This document shows positions 33,637 to 42,278 of a stretch of 64,000 bases of DNA, piece after piece (positions within the stretch are counted from its first letter, which is position 1; the number at the start of each line of letters is the position of its first letter). This stretch comes from Tenacibaculum aquimarinum (GTDB lineage Bacteria; Bacteroidota; Bacteroidia; Flavobacteriales; Flavobacteriaceae). A program made the position numbers and the translations under genes. The notes under the pieces were generated by a model that had not been told where the DNA came from, made no database searches, and saw only the letters and a list, made by a program, of their open reading frames with translations. The stretch spans positions 265,076-329,075 of the forward strand of contig NZ_JAKGSC010000003.1 in NCBI RefSeq assembly GCF_022478115.1, read 5' to 3'.

Positions 33637-35238
33637 ATGAAAAAAATAATATTTTTTATTAGTGTTTTTATAGGTTTCTCTGGGTTTTCTCAAAATGAAG
33701 AAATACTTTTTAGTATTGATAGAGAGAAAGTAACGGTTGAAGAATTTAAAAATGTTTACGAGAGAAATTTAGATTTAGTTGTAGATGAAGACTCTAAAAA
33801 CATTGATAAATATTTAGATTTATATGTAAATTATAAATTAAAAATAAAAGAAGCTTATGCTTTACAATTAGATACTTCTAGAAGTTATAAAAGAGAATTA
33901 GCTACTTATAAAAACCAATTAGCAGCTCCTTACTTGCAAGACAACGCAATGTTAGAAAAGTTAGTTGAAGAAGCTTATTTTAGAACTAAAAATGAAATTA
34001 AAGCAAAGCATATTTTGGTTCGTTTTTCAAAAGGCACAAAACCAAACGATACATTAAGTTACTTTAATAAAATAACTGCTTATAGAAATAGAATTATAGC
34101 TGGAGAAAGTTTTGAGAAAGTAGCGGCTGAAGTGTCTGAAGACCCGTCAGCAAAAAGAAATAATGGAAACTTAGGTTATTTTACCGCATTTAAAATGGTG
34201 TATCCGTTTGAAGATGCAGCTTACAAAACAAAGATTGGCGAAGTTTCGAAACCATTTAAAACTCGTTTTGGATATCATATTGTAAAAGTTGATGCCTTAA
34301 GACCATCTAAAGGAGAGTTTGAGGTTGCTCATATTTTAATAGATGAAAGATCAATTATAGGTAAAGCGCAAATTGATAGTGCTTACGCAAAGTTAAATAA
34401 GGGAGAAAGTTTTGAGAAACTAGCTAAGCTATATTCTACAGATAAAGGTTCTGCAGAAAGAGGTGGTAAATTACCTAAATTTGGAACAGGTAAAATGGTT
34501 GAGCAATTTGAAAATGAGGTTTTTAAACTTTCGGAAGTTAATTCTTATAGCAAACCATTTAAAACTAAATATGGTTGGCACATAGTTAAGTTGTTAAAAA
34601 AGCATCCGGTTCAATCTTTTGATAAGGCTAAAAAAAGCTTAACTAAAAAAATTAAGAGTAGTGGAAGATCACGATCTGATAATGGTACTATTGCTGCCAA
34701 AATAGCAAAAAACTATAACATAAAAATTAACGATAACGCTTTAGCAATATTTAAAGAATCTGATAGAAGAGAGTTTCCAAAAGAAGAGTTACAAAGTGTT
34801 TTATTAACTATTAATGATAAAGAAATAACACAAGAAACGTTTTCTTCTTACATAAAGCATCGTCGTCATTTATCTATTGATACATTGTTGAAGAACTTTA
34901 AAGACTCAGAAGTAATTCAATATTATAAAGACCATTTAATTGATACAGAACCTGCTTATAAAAAAACATTAAAAGGGTACGAAGATGATTTATTATTGTT
35001 TGATTTAATGAAACAAAAAATTTGGGATAAAGCTGCTAAAGATACTCTTGGTTTAAAAGAGTTTTTTAATACTTCGACTAAGTTTAAAGGCCAGGATTTT
35101 TCTAAGAGTAAAGGAAAGGCAATGAGTGCTTATCAAGACTTTTTGGAAGATGATTGGATTGAAAAATTACATAAAAAGTCAAAAGTTAAAATTAATAAAA
35201 AAGCCCTTCGTAGGCTTAAACAACAATACAATCAATAA
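33637..35238 (+). CDS. Periplasmic peptidyl-prolyl isomerase with two parvulin domains
   Basis: The 533-residue protein has a signal peptide (IIFFISVFIGFSGFSQ) and two parvulin (PpiC) domains, one at about residues 117-218 (KAKHILVRFSKGTKP..., FGYHIVKVD) and one at about 225-325 (EVAHILIDERS..., YGWHIVKLL). The first part looks like the SurA helical domain. Such proteins assist folding of outer-membrane proteins. The C-terminal 200 residues are helical and lysine-rich with no named domain. It is the first of three related genes; it ends with an ATGA-type overlap with the next lipoprotein gene. Confidence 0.92.
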   Translation: MKKIIFFISVFIGFSGFSQNEEILFSIDREKVTVEEFKNVYERNLDLVVDEDSKNIDKYLDLYVNYKLKIKEAYALQLDTSRSYKRELATYKNQLAAPYLQDNAMLEKLVEEAYFRTKNEIKAKHILVRFSKGTKPNDTLSYFNKITAYRNRIIAGESFEKVAAEVSEDPSAKRNNGNLGYFTAFKMVYPFEDAAYKTKIGEVSKPFKTRFGYHIVKVDALRPSKGEFEVAHILIDERSIIGKAQIDSAYAKLNKGESFEKLAKLYSTDKGSAERGGKLPKFGTGKMVEQFENEVFKLSEVNSYSKPFKTKYGWHIVKLLKKHPVQSFDKAKKSLTKKIKSSGRSRSDNGTIAAKIAKNYNIKINDNALAIFKESDRREFPKEELQSVLLTINDKEITQETFSSYIKHRRHLSIDTLLKNFKDSEVIQYYKDHLIDTEPAYKKTLKGYEDDLLLFDLMKQKIWDKAAKDTLGLKEFFNTSTKFKGQDFSKSKGKAMSAYQDFLEDDWIEKLHKKSKVKINKKALRRLKQQYNQ

Positions 35239-36098
35239 TGAAAAAAACAGTTTACATAGTAATTTGCCTTGTGTTTTTGTCTTGTGATTATTTAGGTATT
35301 CAATCTAAAAAAGCAGAGGAAGTAGAAGCGCCAATTGCTTCTGTTTATAATGTAAACTTATATAAAAAAGATATTGAAAGTTTCTTGCCTAAAAATATTA
35401 CAAAAGAAGATAGTGTTGTTTTGGTAAAAAGCTTCATAAACTCTTGGGCAAAGCAGCAATTATTTCTAAAGAAAGCAGAATTAAATGCTACCGAAGCAAA
35501 TAATGAAAACATAAATTCTTTAGTAAGTAATTATAGAGAAAGCCTTTTTATAAACGAGTACAAAGAACGTTTAATAAAACAGGAGTTAGATACTTTAGTT
35601 TTAGAAGATGAAATTGAAGAGTTTTATCTCAAAAATAAAGAAAATTTCAAGCTAAATGAAGAACTTATTCAGCTTAAATATCTTCATTTTGGTAGCGAGT
35701 TATTTGATAAGAAAGACATTGTAAAAAAGTTTAAATCTAGTAAAGAAGAAGATTTGGAAAGTTTAGAAAGTCAACGAATTAACTTTAAATCATCTAGATT
35801 AAGGGACAGTACTTGGTTGTCTTTAGATAATGTTTTGTTAAAAATACCACCATTTGCAAAAGAACCTAAAGAAAAACTGTTAAAAATATCCAAATTCATC
35901 CAAAAAGAAGACAGTTTAGATGTATATTTGGTCGCTGTAAAAAACGTTTTAAAAAGGAATGATTTAGCACCATTAAGCTATATTACTCCACAAATAAAAC
36001 AATTAATTTTACACAAACGTAAATTAGAATTAATTAGAGAGATTGAAAAAACGCTGATAAATGATGCAATTCAAAACAAAAACTTTAAAGAATATTAA
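35238..36098 (+). CDS. SurA-related lipoprotein without parvulin motifs
   Basis: The 286-residue protein has a lipoprotein signal (VICLVFLSC, cysteine near residue 16). The mature part is helical and charged, with ITKEDSVVLVKSFINSWAKQQLFLKKAE and LEDEIEEFYLKNKENFKLNEE, which resembles the N-terminal helical domain of SurA-type foldases. I see none of the HIL/GYHIV strands of a parvulin. It may be a chaperone-only partner. It begins one base inside the previous gene's stop and overlaps the next gene's start by 38 bases, the tightest coupling in the window. Confidence 0.8.
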   Translation: MKKTVYIVICLVFLSCDYLGIQSKKAEEVEAPIASVYNVNLYKKDIESFLPKNITKEDSVVLVKSFINSWAKQQLFLKKAELNATEANNENINSLVSNYRESLFINEYKERLIKQELDTLVLEDEIEEFYLKNKENFKLNEELIQLKYLHFGSELFDKKDIVKKFKSSKEEDLESLESQRINFKSSRLRDSTWLSLDNVLLKIPPFAKEPKEKLLKISKFIQKEDSLDVYLVAVKNVLKRNDLAPLSYITPQIKQLILHKRKLELIREIEKTLINDAIQNKNFKEY

Positions 36099-37443
36099 AT
36101 TATTAACCTTATTATTTTTCTTCGGAATTATAGCTGTTAACGCTCAAAAAGTAAAAATTGACGGTGTAGCTGTAGTTGTAGGGAAAAATATTGTTTTAGA
36201 TTCTGATATTGATAAATTTAAAGAAGAAGTTAAAGTAAGAAGTGAAGGTAAAATTGAGATTTCTGACTGTGAAATGTTAGAGGAATTAATGCAACAAAAA
36301 TTATTAGCGCACCATGCAGTAATTGATAGTGTTGTAGTAACAAAATCTCAAATTGATGATCGTGTTAATAGAAGTATTGGGTATTTTACACAAGAATATG
36401 GTAGTGAAGAAAAGATGATTAAAGCCTATGGTTTTAATAGTCTTACAGACATGAAAGAAGAATTAGGTCGCGTTCAGAAAGAAAACTTATTAATAAATGG
36501 AGAGCAAGAAAAACTAACGGAAAGTGTAGATATTACACCTGAAGAAGTACGTGTTTATTATAACGGTTTAAAAGAAAAGAACGAGCTTCCTGAGTTTCCT
36601 GCAGAAATAGAATTAGCACAATTAGTATTAAGAGCAGAACCAACTAAGGAAGAAACTGAAAGAGTAATAGCAAAGTTAAATCAAATAAAAAATCAAGTAG
36701 AAAAAGATGGAGCTTCTTTTAGATTAAAAGCCATTATAAATTCTACAGATCCTTCTGTTGCTAAAAACGGAGGTAATTTAGGTGTTATTACTAAAGAAAC
36801 TCAATTTATTAAAGAGTTTAAAGAAGTTGCTTTCTCTTTAGATGAAGGGCAAATTTCTGAACCATTTAAGTCGATTTTTGGTTATCATATTATCTTATTA
36901 CATAAAATTAAAGGTCAAGGAAGAGAGGTTTCTCATATTTTAATGCAACCAGAAATTTCTGATGATAAACTTTCAGAAACTAAAGCAGAAGTAGAGAAAT
37001 TACGTAAAGAAATTTTAGAGAATAAAATTACGTTTGAAGAAGCTGTAAAAAAATACTCTGAAGATGATGAAACTAAGAACAATGGTGGTATTTTAATGAA
37101 TCCTTATTCAGGAGAAACTACTTGGGAGTTAACACGTATGGATCCAGAATTATATGGAAGAGTTAATGATCTTAAAAAAGGAGAAATTACAGAGCCTTTT
37201 TATGATGAAACACGTGGAGGAGAAAAAATGTACAAAGTAATTTTAATGAGAAACAGAACCGATACGCATACCGCAGAATTGGTAAATGACTATGTTAAAG
37301 TACAGCAATTAGCCTTGGCTAAAAAGAAAGAAGAAACTATTGCAAAATGGTCTAAAGAGAAAATTAGCGACACATATATTAAACTAAATTCCGACTTTAA
37401 AAAATGTACATTTAAAAAAGATTGGAAAAAAGAAAATAAGTAA
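36061..37443 (+). CDS. SurA-like periplasmic peptidyl-prolyl isomerase
   Basis: The 460-residue protein has a signal peptide (LLTLLFFFGIIAVNAQ), a SurA N-terminal helical domain (residues about 30-170) and two parvulin domains at about 178-283 (FGYHIILLHK) and 285-390 (GREVSHILMQPE...). This is the classical SurA order and length. SurA accompanies outer-membrane beta-barrel proteins across the periplasm. The gene starts within the last 38 bases of the lipoprotein gene; MoxR follows after 111 bases containing a hairpin. Confidence 0.93.
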   Translation: MMQFKTKTLKNIKLLTLLFFFGIIAVNAQKVKIDGVAVVVGKNIVLDSDIDKFKEEVKVRSEGKIEISDCEMLEELMQQKLLAHHAVIDSVVVTKSQIDDRVNRSIGYFTQEYGSEEKMIKAYGFNSLTDMKEELGRVQKENLLINGEQEKLTESVDITPEEVRVYYNGLKEKNELPEFPAEIELAQLVLRAEPTKEETERVIAKLNQIKNQVEKDGASFRLKAIINSTDPSVAKNGGNLGVITKETQFIKEFKEVAFSLDEGQISEPFKSIFGYHIILLHKIKGQGREVSHILMQPEISDDKLSETKAEVEKLRKEILENKITFEEAVKKYSEDDETKNNGGILMNPYSGETTWELTRMDPELYGRVNDLKKGEITEPFYDETRGGEKMYKVILMRNRTDTHTAELVNDYVKVQQLALAKKKEETIAKWSKEKISDTYIKLNSDFKKCTFKKDWKKENK

Positions 37444-37468
37444 AAATAAATAAATTTACTATATTGTC

Positions 37469-37520
37469 ATTCCCGCTTTTAGTCTATCAAAAAAGATACA
37501 CCAAGCGGGAATTTCATTTT
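37469..37520. terminator. Inverted repeat after the foldase operon
   Basis: ATTCCCGCTT (37469-37478) pairs perfectly with AAGCGGGAAT (37503-37512) over a 24-base loop, with TTTCATTTT after it. The CATTCCCGC...GCGGGAAT form resembles dispersed flavobacterial repeats; it may also act as a weak terminator. Confidence 0.6.
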
Positions 37521-37554
37521 AATAAAATATCGAATTAGAAAATAAGATTAAGCT

Positions 37555-38508
37555 ATGTCAGATGTAACTGCGGTAAATAATTTAGTTGAAAAATACACAC
37601 AATTAAAACAAGAAATTAGCAAAGTAATTATTGGACAAGATGAAGCAGTAAGCTTTACATTATTGTCAATATTTTGTGGAGGACATTCTTTGTTAATTGG
37701 AGTTCCTGGTTTGGCAAAAACATTATTAGTAAACACAGTTTCTGATGCTTTAGGATTGGGTTTTAAACGTATACAGTTTACACCAGATTTAATGCCTTCA
37801 GATATTTTAGGTAGTGAAATTTTAGATGAAAATCGTCAGTTTAAATTTATAAAAGGCCCAATTTTTTCTAATATTATTTTGGCTGATGAAATTAACAGAA
37901 CACCTCCAAAAACACAAGCAGCGCTTTTAGAAGCTATGCAAGAGCGTTCTGTAACCGTTACAGGACATCATTATAAGTTAGATTTACCATTCTTTGTCTT
38001 GGCAACACAAAACCCAATTGAGCAAGAAGGAACGTATCCTTTACCAGAAGCGCAATTAGACCGTTTTATGTTTTCTATTAATTTAGAATATCCAACGTTT
38101 GAAGAAGAAGTGCAAGTTGTAAAAAGCACAACTTCTAATACACAAGCAAACGTAAATTCTTTGTTTTCTGCGGAAGAAATAGTGGCTATTCAAAAACTGA
38201 TTAGAAAAGTTCCTGTAGCAGATAATGTTGTAGAGTATGCGGTTAGATTAGTCGGTAAAACAAGACCAAAATCTGACCAAGCTACAGAATTGGTTAAAAA
38301 ATATATTGATTGGGGAGCAGGACCAAGAGCTTCTCAAAACTTAATTTTAGCCGCAAAAGCACACGCTGTAATTAATAAAAAATATTCTCCAGATATTGAA
38401 GATGTGCAAGCGGTTGCTGTACCAATTTTATCGCATAGAATTGTAAAAAACTACAAAGCAGAAGCAGAAGGAATTACCGTAAAACAGATTATTGAAAGTT
38501 TGTTTTAA
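37555..38508 (+). CDS. MoxR family AAA ATPase
   Basis: The 317-residue protein has the MoxR Walker A GVPGLAKTLLVN, Walker B ILADEINRTPPK, sensor LATQNPIEQEGTYPLPEAQLDRFM and the arginine-bearing RDVD-like segment near LVGKTRPK. MoxR proteins work as chaperones for maturation of secreted or membrane complexes, commonly beside DUF58 and VWA genes. Here no DUF58 gene follows; the next gene, rsmD, converges with a 4-base overlap, so this MoxR stands alone. Its partner may lie elsewhere in the genome. Confidence 0.93.
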   Translation: MSDVTAVNNLVEKYTQLKQEISKVIIGQDEAVSFTLLSIFCGGHSLLIGVPGLAKTLLVNTVSDALGLGFKRIQFTPDLMPSDILGSEILDENRQFKFIKGPIFSNIILADEINRTPPKTQAALLEAMQERSVTVTGHHYKLDLPFFVLATQNPIEQEGTYPLPEAQLDRFMFSINLEYPTFEEEVQVVKSTTSNTQANVNSLFSAEEIVAIQKLIRKVPVADNVVEYAVRLVGKTRPKSDQATELVKKYIDWGAGPRASQNLILAAKAHAVINKKYSPDIEDVQAVAVPILSHRIVKNYKAEAEGITVKQIIESLF

Positions 38509-39041
38509 CCTTCAAAAAAACTAAAAACATTACCACCATAACGTTTCTCGTAACTAAATTTTGAGTGATCAGAAAGTTTGGTGTGTTTAGAGTGTTCTAC
38601 AATTAACAAACCGTCTTCATTTAAAAGGTTTCTTTCGAAAACCGTATCTACAATTTTTAAGAATTGTTCGGTTTCAAAATCGTACGGTGGATCAGCGAAT
38701 ATAATATCGGCTGTAAGCGGTGTTTTGTCTAAAAACTTATACACGTCGCTTTTGTAAGTATTAATGTCTAAATCGAGCTCTTTTGAGGTTTCATTAATGT
38801 ATTTAATACATGCAAAGTGTTTGTCAATGGCGTAAATTTCTTTAGAGCCACGAGAAGCAAATTCAAAACTAATGTTTCCTGTACCAGCAAATAAATCTAT
38901 AATAGAAACAGCATCAAAATAATAGTTGTTGTTTATTATATTAAACAAGCTTTCCTTTGCCATATCTGTAGTTGGTCTTACAGGTAAGTTTTTTGGTGCC
39001 GTAAGTCTTCTTCCTTTATGTTTTCCTGATATTATTCTCAT
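38505..39041 (-). CDS. rsmD: 16S rRNA (guanine(966)-N2)-methyltransferase RsmD
   Basis: The 178-residue protein has the family signature MRIISGKHKGRRL, then RPTTDMAKESLFNII, the SAM loop IDLFAGTGNISFE and the catalytic DPPY in IIFADPPYDF. It methylates G966 of 16S rRNA in assembled or late 30S particles. It shares its first base with the stop codon of the DUF3822 gene (39041), an arrangement seen in many Bacteroidota. Confidence 0.93.
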   Translation of the reverse strand: MRIISGKHKGRRLTAPKNLPVRPTTDMAKESLFNIINNNYYFDAVSIIDLFAGTGNISFEFASRGSKEIYAIDKHFACIKYINETSKELDLDINTYKSDVYKFLDKTPLTADIIFADPPYDFETEQFLKIVDTVFERNLLNEDGLLIVEHSKHTKLSDHSKFSYEKRYGGNVFSFFEG

Positions 39042-39874
39042 TAGTTTACTAAAATATAGTTTGAATGTGGTGAAAAATCGTCTTCGTCCTTAAAAAATGG
39101 ATTTGTACTTTTTATAAAATCGATATTACGAATGTAGTTGTAGGTAATTTTATAAATTTCTGATTCCTCTTCAATATCACCTAAAAAAGTTAATAGGAAT
39201 TCATCTGGATTTAGCCCTATTTGTTCTGCTGTAAATAAAATATAATAGATAAAATCTTCTTTTGTATTAAAAGGGAAATTGTTGTAAAAAAGCAATTTGT
39301 TTTCTTGAAGAACAATAATATCTATTTGATTTTTAGTTACATGAACAAAAAAATGTTTTTCACTTGTATTTTTTGTGTTTTCTACAAGTTTATCAATTAA
39401 AACTGTAGAATGGTGTTTGTATTCAAACTCTCCAAAATTTTGAAACACATAATTATTAATATTTACATAAGGTACGTAAACATTTTTAGCGTCCAATTGG
39501 ACTACTTCATCAAAAGTAATAAAATCGGTTGCTAATGTTTTTATATTGAAATTTAAATAGGTTGTAAGTTCCTCTTCATTAAAATATTTAGTAGGTACTA
39601 AAGTTGCTAAATTATTTTGATGAATTACTTCAACTTCATTAAAATCGTGTTGTAACTCTGTGTCTGTAGAGAAAATGTGTTCAATTTTTTCTAACAAAAC
39701 CTCAGGTGTGGCAAGTGTGTTTTTAAAAACATATTCAGAAAAATGAATAATTTCATTTGTTTCTGAATTAGAGATACAAAAAGAAAATCCATCCAAACTA
39801 AATTGGATGGATAGATTTCTTTTATTAGTATTTATGCTTGTATGCTTACTTTTTTTCTGCACTTCCTTTGTCAT
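39041..39874 (-). CDS. DUF3822 family protein
   Basis: From the ATG at 39874 the product has 277 residues. The pattern LSIQFSLDGFSFCISNSETNEI at the N terminus, EVEVIHQNN and LLFYNNFPFNTKEDFIYYILFTAEQIGLNPDEF are characteristic of DUF3822, a Bacteroidota-limited family that usually sits next to rsmD. It has an actin-like alternation of strands but no clear ATP motif that I can assign; function unknown. It overlaps the upstream membrane-protein gene by 29 bases. A start seven codons upstream (39895) is possible but not needed. Confidence 0.88.
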   Translation of the reverse strand: MTKEVQKKSKHTSINTNKRNLSIQFSLDGFSFCISNSETNEIIHFSEYVFKNTLATPEVLLEKIEHIFSTDTELQHDFNEVEVIHQNNLATLVPTKYFNEEELTTYLNFNIKTLATDFITFDEVVQLDAKNVYVPYVNINNYVFQNFGEFEYKHHSTVLIDKLVENTKNTSEKHFFVHVTKNQIDIIVLQENKLLFYNNFPFNTKEDFIYYILFTAEQIGLNPDEFLLTFLGDIEEESEIYKITYNYIRNIDFIKSTNPFFKDEDDFSPHSNYILVN

Positions 39875-40574
39875 AAGAAGGAGGCCAGTTACCACCAGTT
39901 GTAACTTCTTCTAAAGAACCAACTGTAACAAATTCTCCTTTAATTTGGTCTGTAGTATTAGCTTCTAATTCTTGTTTTACTAAAGAAATATCCATTCCTT
40001 TTAATATTGAAGCTTTGTCTATTTTAGCGATAAAAGCAGGTACTTCTAAACCAGCAATTTTTTCAACTTTACCAACTTCTAAAGAAAACTCTTTATCTGT
40101 TCCAGGTACTTTAAACATGTTTTTGTAATCTTTACCTTCAAAAGATTTTAATACAGGTTCAAAACCAATTGTATCTACAACTCTAAAAGATTTTTTTACA
40201 GATATACCACTACCAACTCTAACATCTTTTTCAACGTTGTTAGTTTGTGTAATTGCTAATTTACCATTCTCAATAAAGGTAATTAATGCATTTTTATCTT
40301 TTGTAAAAGTTCCGTAAACCTCGTTGTACTTAACTTCAGCATCACGAACCATCTTTAAATTAGTAATTACTTTAGCGTAACGTACTTGTTTTTCTTTGGC
40401 AAATTTAATTGGCTTCATAATACCTTCGTAAATTTTAAAACCTAAAAAGATAGTTAATGCTAGTAATAATAAAGATACTAACCATCTCATTTTAAGAGGT
40501 ACAAATTTAACAATTACAAATGCTAAAAGAAACGCAACTACAACAGCTGCCAAAATCATTAGAAATAATCCCAT
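39846..40574 (-). CDS. Conserved flavobacterial membrane protein of unknown function
   Basis: The 242-residue protein has two adjacent membrane helices in the first 55 residues and a soluble part that begins KPIKFAKEKQVRYAKVITNLKMVRDAEVKYNEVYG. That segment recalls the KIxxDLRNxxxAxxxY pattern of pilin-like or minor-pilin proteins, but the rest does not let me assign a family. The C-terminal half (KEFSLEVGKVEKIAGLEVPAFIAKI) is strand-rich and probably periplasmic. Translation ends inside the DUF3822 gene (29-base overlap). Promoter at 40605-40612. Confidence 0.8.
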   Translation of the reverse strand: MGLFLMILAAVVVAFLLAFVIVKFVPLKMRWLVSLLLLALTIFLGFKIYEGIMKPIKFAKEKQVRYAKVITNLKMVRDAEVKYNEVYGTFTKDKNALITFIENGKLAITQTNNVEKDVRVGSGISVKKSFRVVDTIGFEPVLKSFEGKDYKNMFKVPGTDKEFSLEVGKVEKIAGLEVPAFIAKIDKASILKGMDISLVKQELEANTTDQIKGEFVTVGSLEEVTTGGNWPPSYDKGSAEKK

Positions 40575-40604
40575 TTTATATTTTGTTTTTTAATAGTGTT
40601 CTCG

Positions 40605-40612
40605 CAAATCTA
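40605..40612 (-). promoter_or_regulatory. -7 element before the membrane-protein/DUF3822/rsmD operon
   Basis: TAGATTTG on the minus strand, 30 bases before the ATG at 40574. No well-spaced TTG at -33. Confidence 0.5.
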
Positions 40613-40657
40613 CAATTTTTTTTTTAGGATGAAAACTTTTATTTATAAATCAATATC

Positions 40658-40665
40658 TATATTTG
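40658..40665 (+). promoter_or_regulatory. -7 element adjacent to the start of the RecD-like helicase gene
   Basis: TATATTTG ends four bases before the ATG at 40670. The usual start point would fall at or next to the A of the ATG. Confidence 0.5.
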
Positions 40666-40669
40666 AAGT

Positions 40670-42094
40670 ATGATAAAATCATCTAAAGATTTATACCAAG
40701 AATTTCTTAAAAACTTTCCGCATTCGCCCACTATTAAACAGAATGAGCTTTTACGATTATTAGCAAATTTTACTTTTGAAAATAACAATAATGCGTTATT
40801 TTTATTAAAAGGATACGCTGGAACGGGAAAAACTACAACAATAAGTACTATTGTAAACAACTTATGGCGCGCAGAAAAGAAAGCTGTTTTGTTGGCGCCA
40901 ACAGGTAGAGCTGCCAAAGTAATTTCTGTATATTCTAAAAAACAAGCCTTAACAATTCACAAGAAAATATACTTTCCTAAAAAACAAAGTAACGGTTCTG
41001 TAGCGTTTACATTACAAACAAATAAGCATACAAACACCTTATTTATTGTTGATGAAGCTTCAATGATTCCAGATAAATCTCAAAATGCAAATTTATTTGA
41101 AAACGATTCTTTATTAGCAGATTTAATTTCGTACGTCTATTCTGGAAAAAACTGTAAACTTGTTTTTATTGGAGATACTGCACAATTACCACCAGTAAAG
41201 TTAGCTGTAAGTCCGGCTTTAGAAGCGTCTAAATTAGAATATCAATACGATAAGGAAGTAACAGAGATTGAGTTGGATGAGGTTATGAGACAGCATGAAA
41301 ACTCTGGAATTTTAGCCAACGCAACTACAATTCGTTTTTTATTACTGAATAATGCTACTCATTTTCAGTTCGATATAAATTTTCCTGATATTATTCGTTT
41401 AGAAGATGGTTACGATATTGAAGATGCAATTACGTCTTGCTACGATGGTGTTATTGGAGTAGAAGACACTGCAATAATTGTTAGATCTAACAAGAGAGCC
41501 AATCAATATAATCAACAAATACGATTACAGATACGTGGTCAAGAGAATGAAATTTCTACTGGAGATTATGTAATGGTTGTTAAAAATAATTATTATTGGT
41601 TAAAAGATTCTTCTTCCGCAGGTTTTATTGCAAATGGAGATATTTGTGAAGTTATGCGTATCAATTCAATTAAAGAATTATACGGATTTAAATTTGCTGA
41701 AGTAGAAGTAAGAATGATTGATTATCCAGATATGAAACCATTTGAAACCGTTTTGTTATTAGATACATTAACAAGCGAAAGTCCATCTTTAACTTATGAG
41801 GAAAGTAATAAATTATACCAAGCTGTAAAAGAAGATTATGCGCATGAAAAATCTAAATACAAACAGTTTATGGCTATTAAAAAGAATAAGTTTTTTAATG
41901 CGTTACAAGTAAAATTCTCATATGCAATGACCTGTCATAAATCTCAAGGAGGACAATGGAATACCATTTTTATTGAACAACCTTATTTACCTGAAGGTCC
42001 AAGTATAGAATATTTAAGATGGTTATACACAGCAATTACAAGAGCACAAGAAAAATTGTATTTAATAGGTTTTAAAGATGATTGTTTTGAGTAG
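40670..42094 (+). CDS. RecD-like/Pif1-family ATP-dependent DNA helicase
   Basis: The 474-residue protein is a superfamily 1 helicase: Walker A FLLKGYAGTGKTTTIS near residues 43-58, motif Ia LLAPTGRAAKVI, Walker B TLFIVDEASMIPD, motif III VFIGDTAQLPPV, and the UvrD_C_2 end HKSQGGQWNTIFIE followed by LRWLYTAITRAQEKLYLIG. It lacks RecBCD partners and is of the compact RecD2/Pif1-type found in Bacteroidota. It unwinds DNA in the 5'-3' direction if true to type. It is transcribed alone and divergently from the membrane-protein operon. Its own promoter box abuts the ATG. Confidence 0.92.
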   Translation: MIKSSKDLYQEFLKNFPHSPTIKQNELLRLLANFTFENNNNALFLLKGYAGTGKTTTISTIVNNLWRAEKKAVLLAPTGRAAKVISVYSKKQALTIHKKIYFPKKQSNGSVAFTLQTNKHTNTLFIVDEASMIPDKSQNANLFENDSLLADLISYVYSGKNCKLVFIGDTAQLPPVKLAVSPALEASKLEYQYDKEVTEIELDEVMRQHENSGILANATTIRFLLLNNATHFQFDINFPDIIRLEDGYDIEDAITSCYDGVIGVEDTAIIVRSNKRANQYNQQIRLQIRGQENEISTGDYVMVVKNNYYWLKDSSSAGFIANGDICEVMRINSIKELYGFKFAEVEVRMIDYPDMKPFETVLLLDTLTSESPSLTYEESNKLYQAVKEDYAHEKSKYKQFMAIKKNKFFNALQVKFSYAMTCHKSQGGQWNTIFIEQPYLPEGPSIEYLRWLYTAITRAQEKLYLIGFKDDCFE

Positions 42095-42278
42095 TAATAA
42101 AGTGCAATTTTGAAGGTTCGTTTAACGTGTTTGTGTGCCAGTAATTTTAGGAGAAAAAACAGAACTAGCAAATGTGTAACTACCTTTTTAGGCAAACAAT
42201 AGTAATCTTATATGTTAGATGTTTCCAGTAGTTTTTACTTTATACTTTCATTTTTTTATATTATTTCATGAAAAAAGA

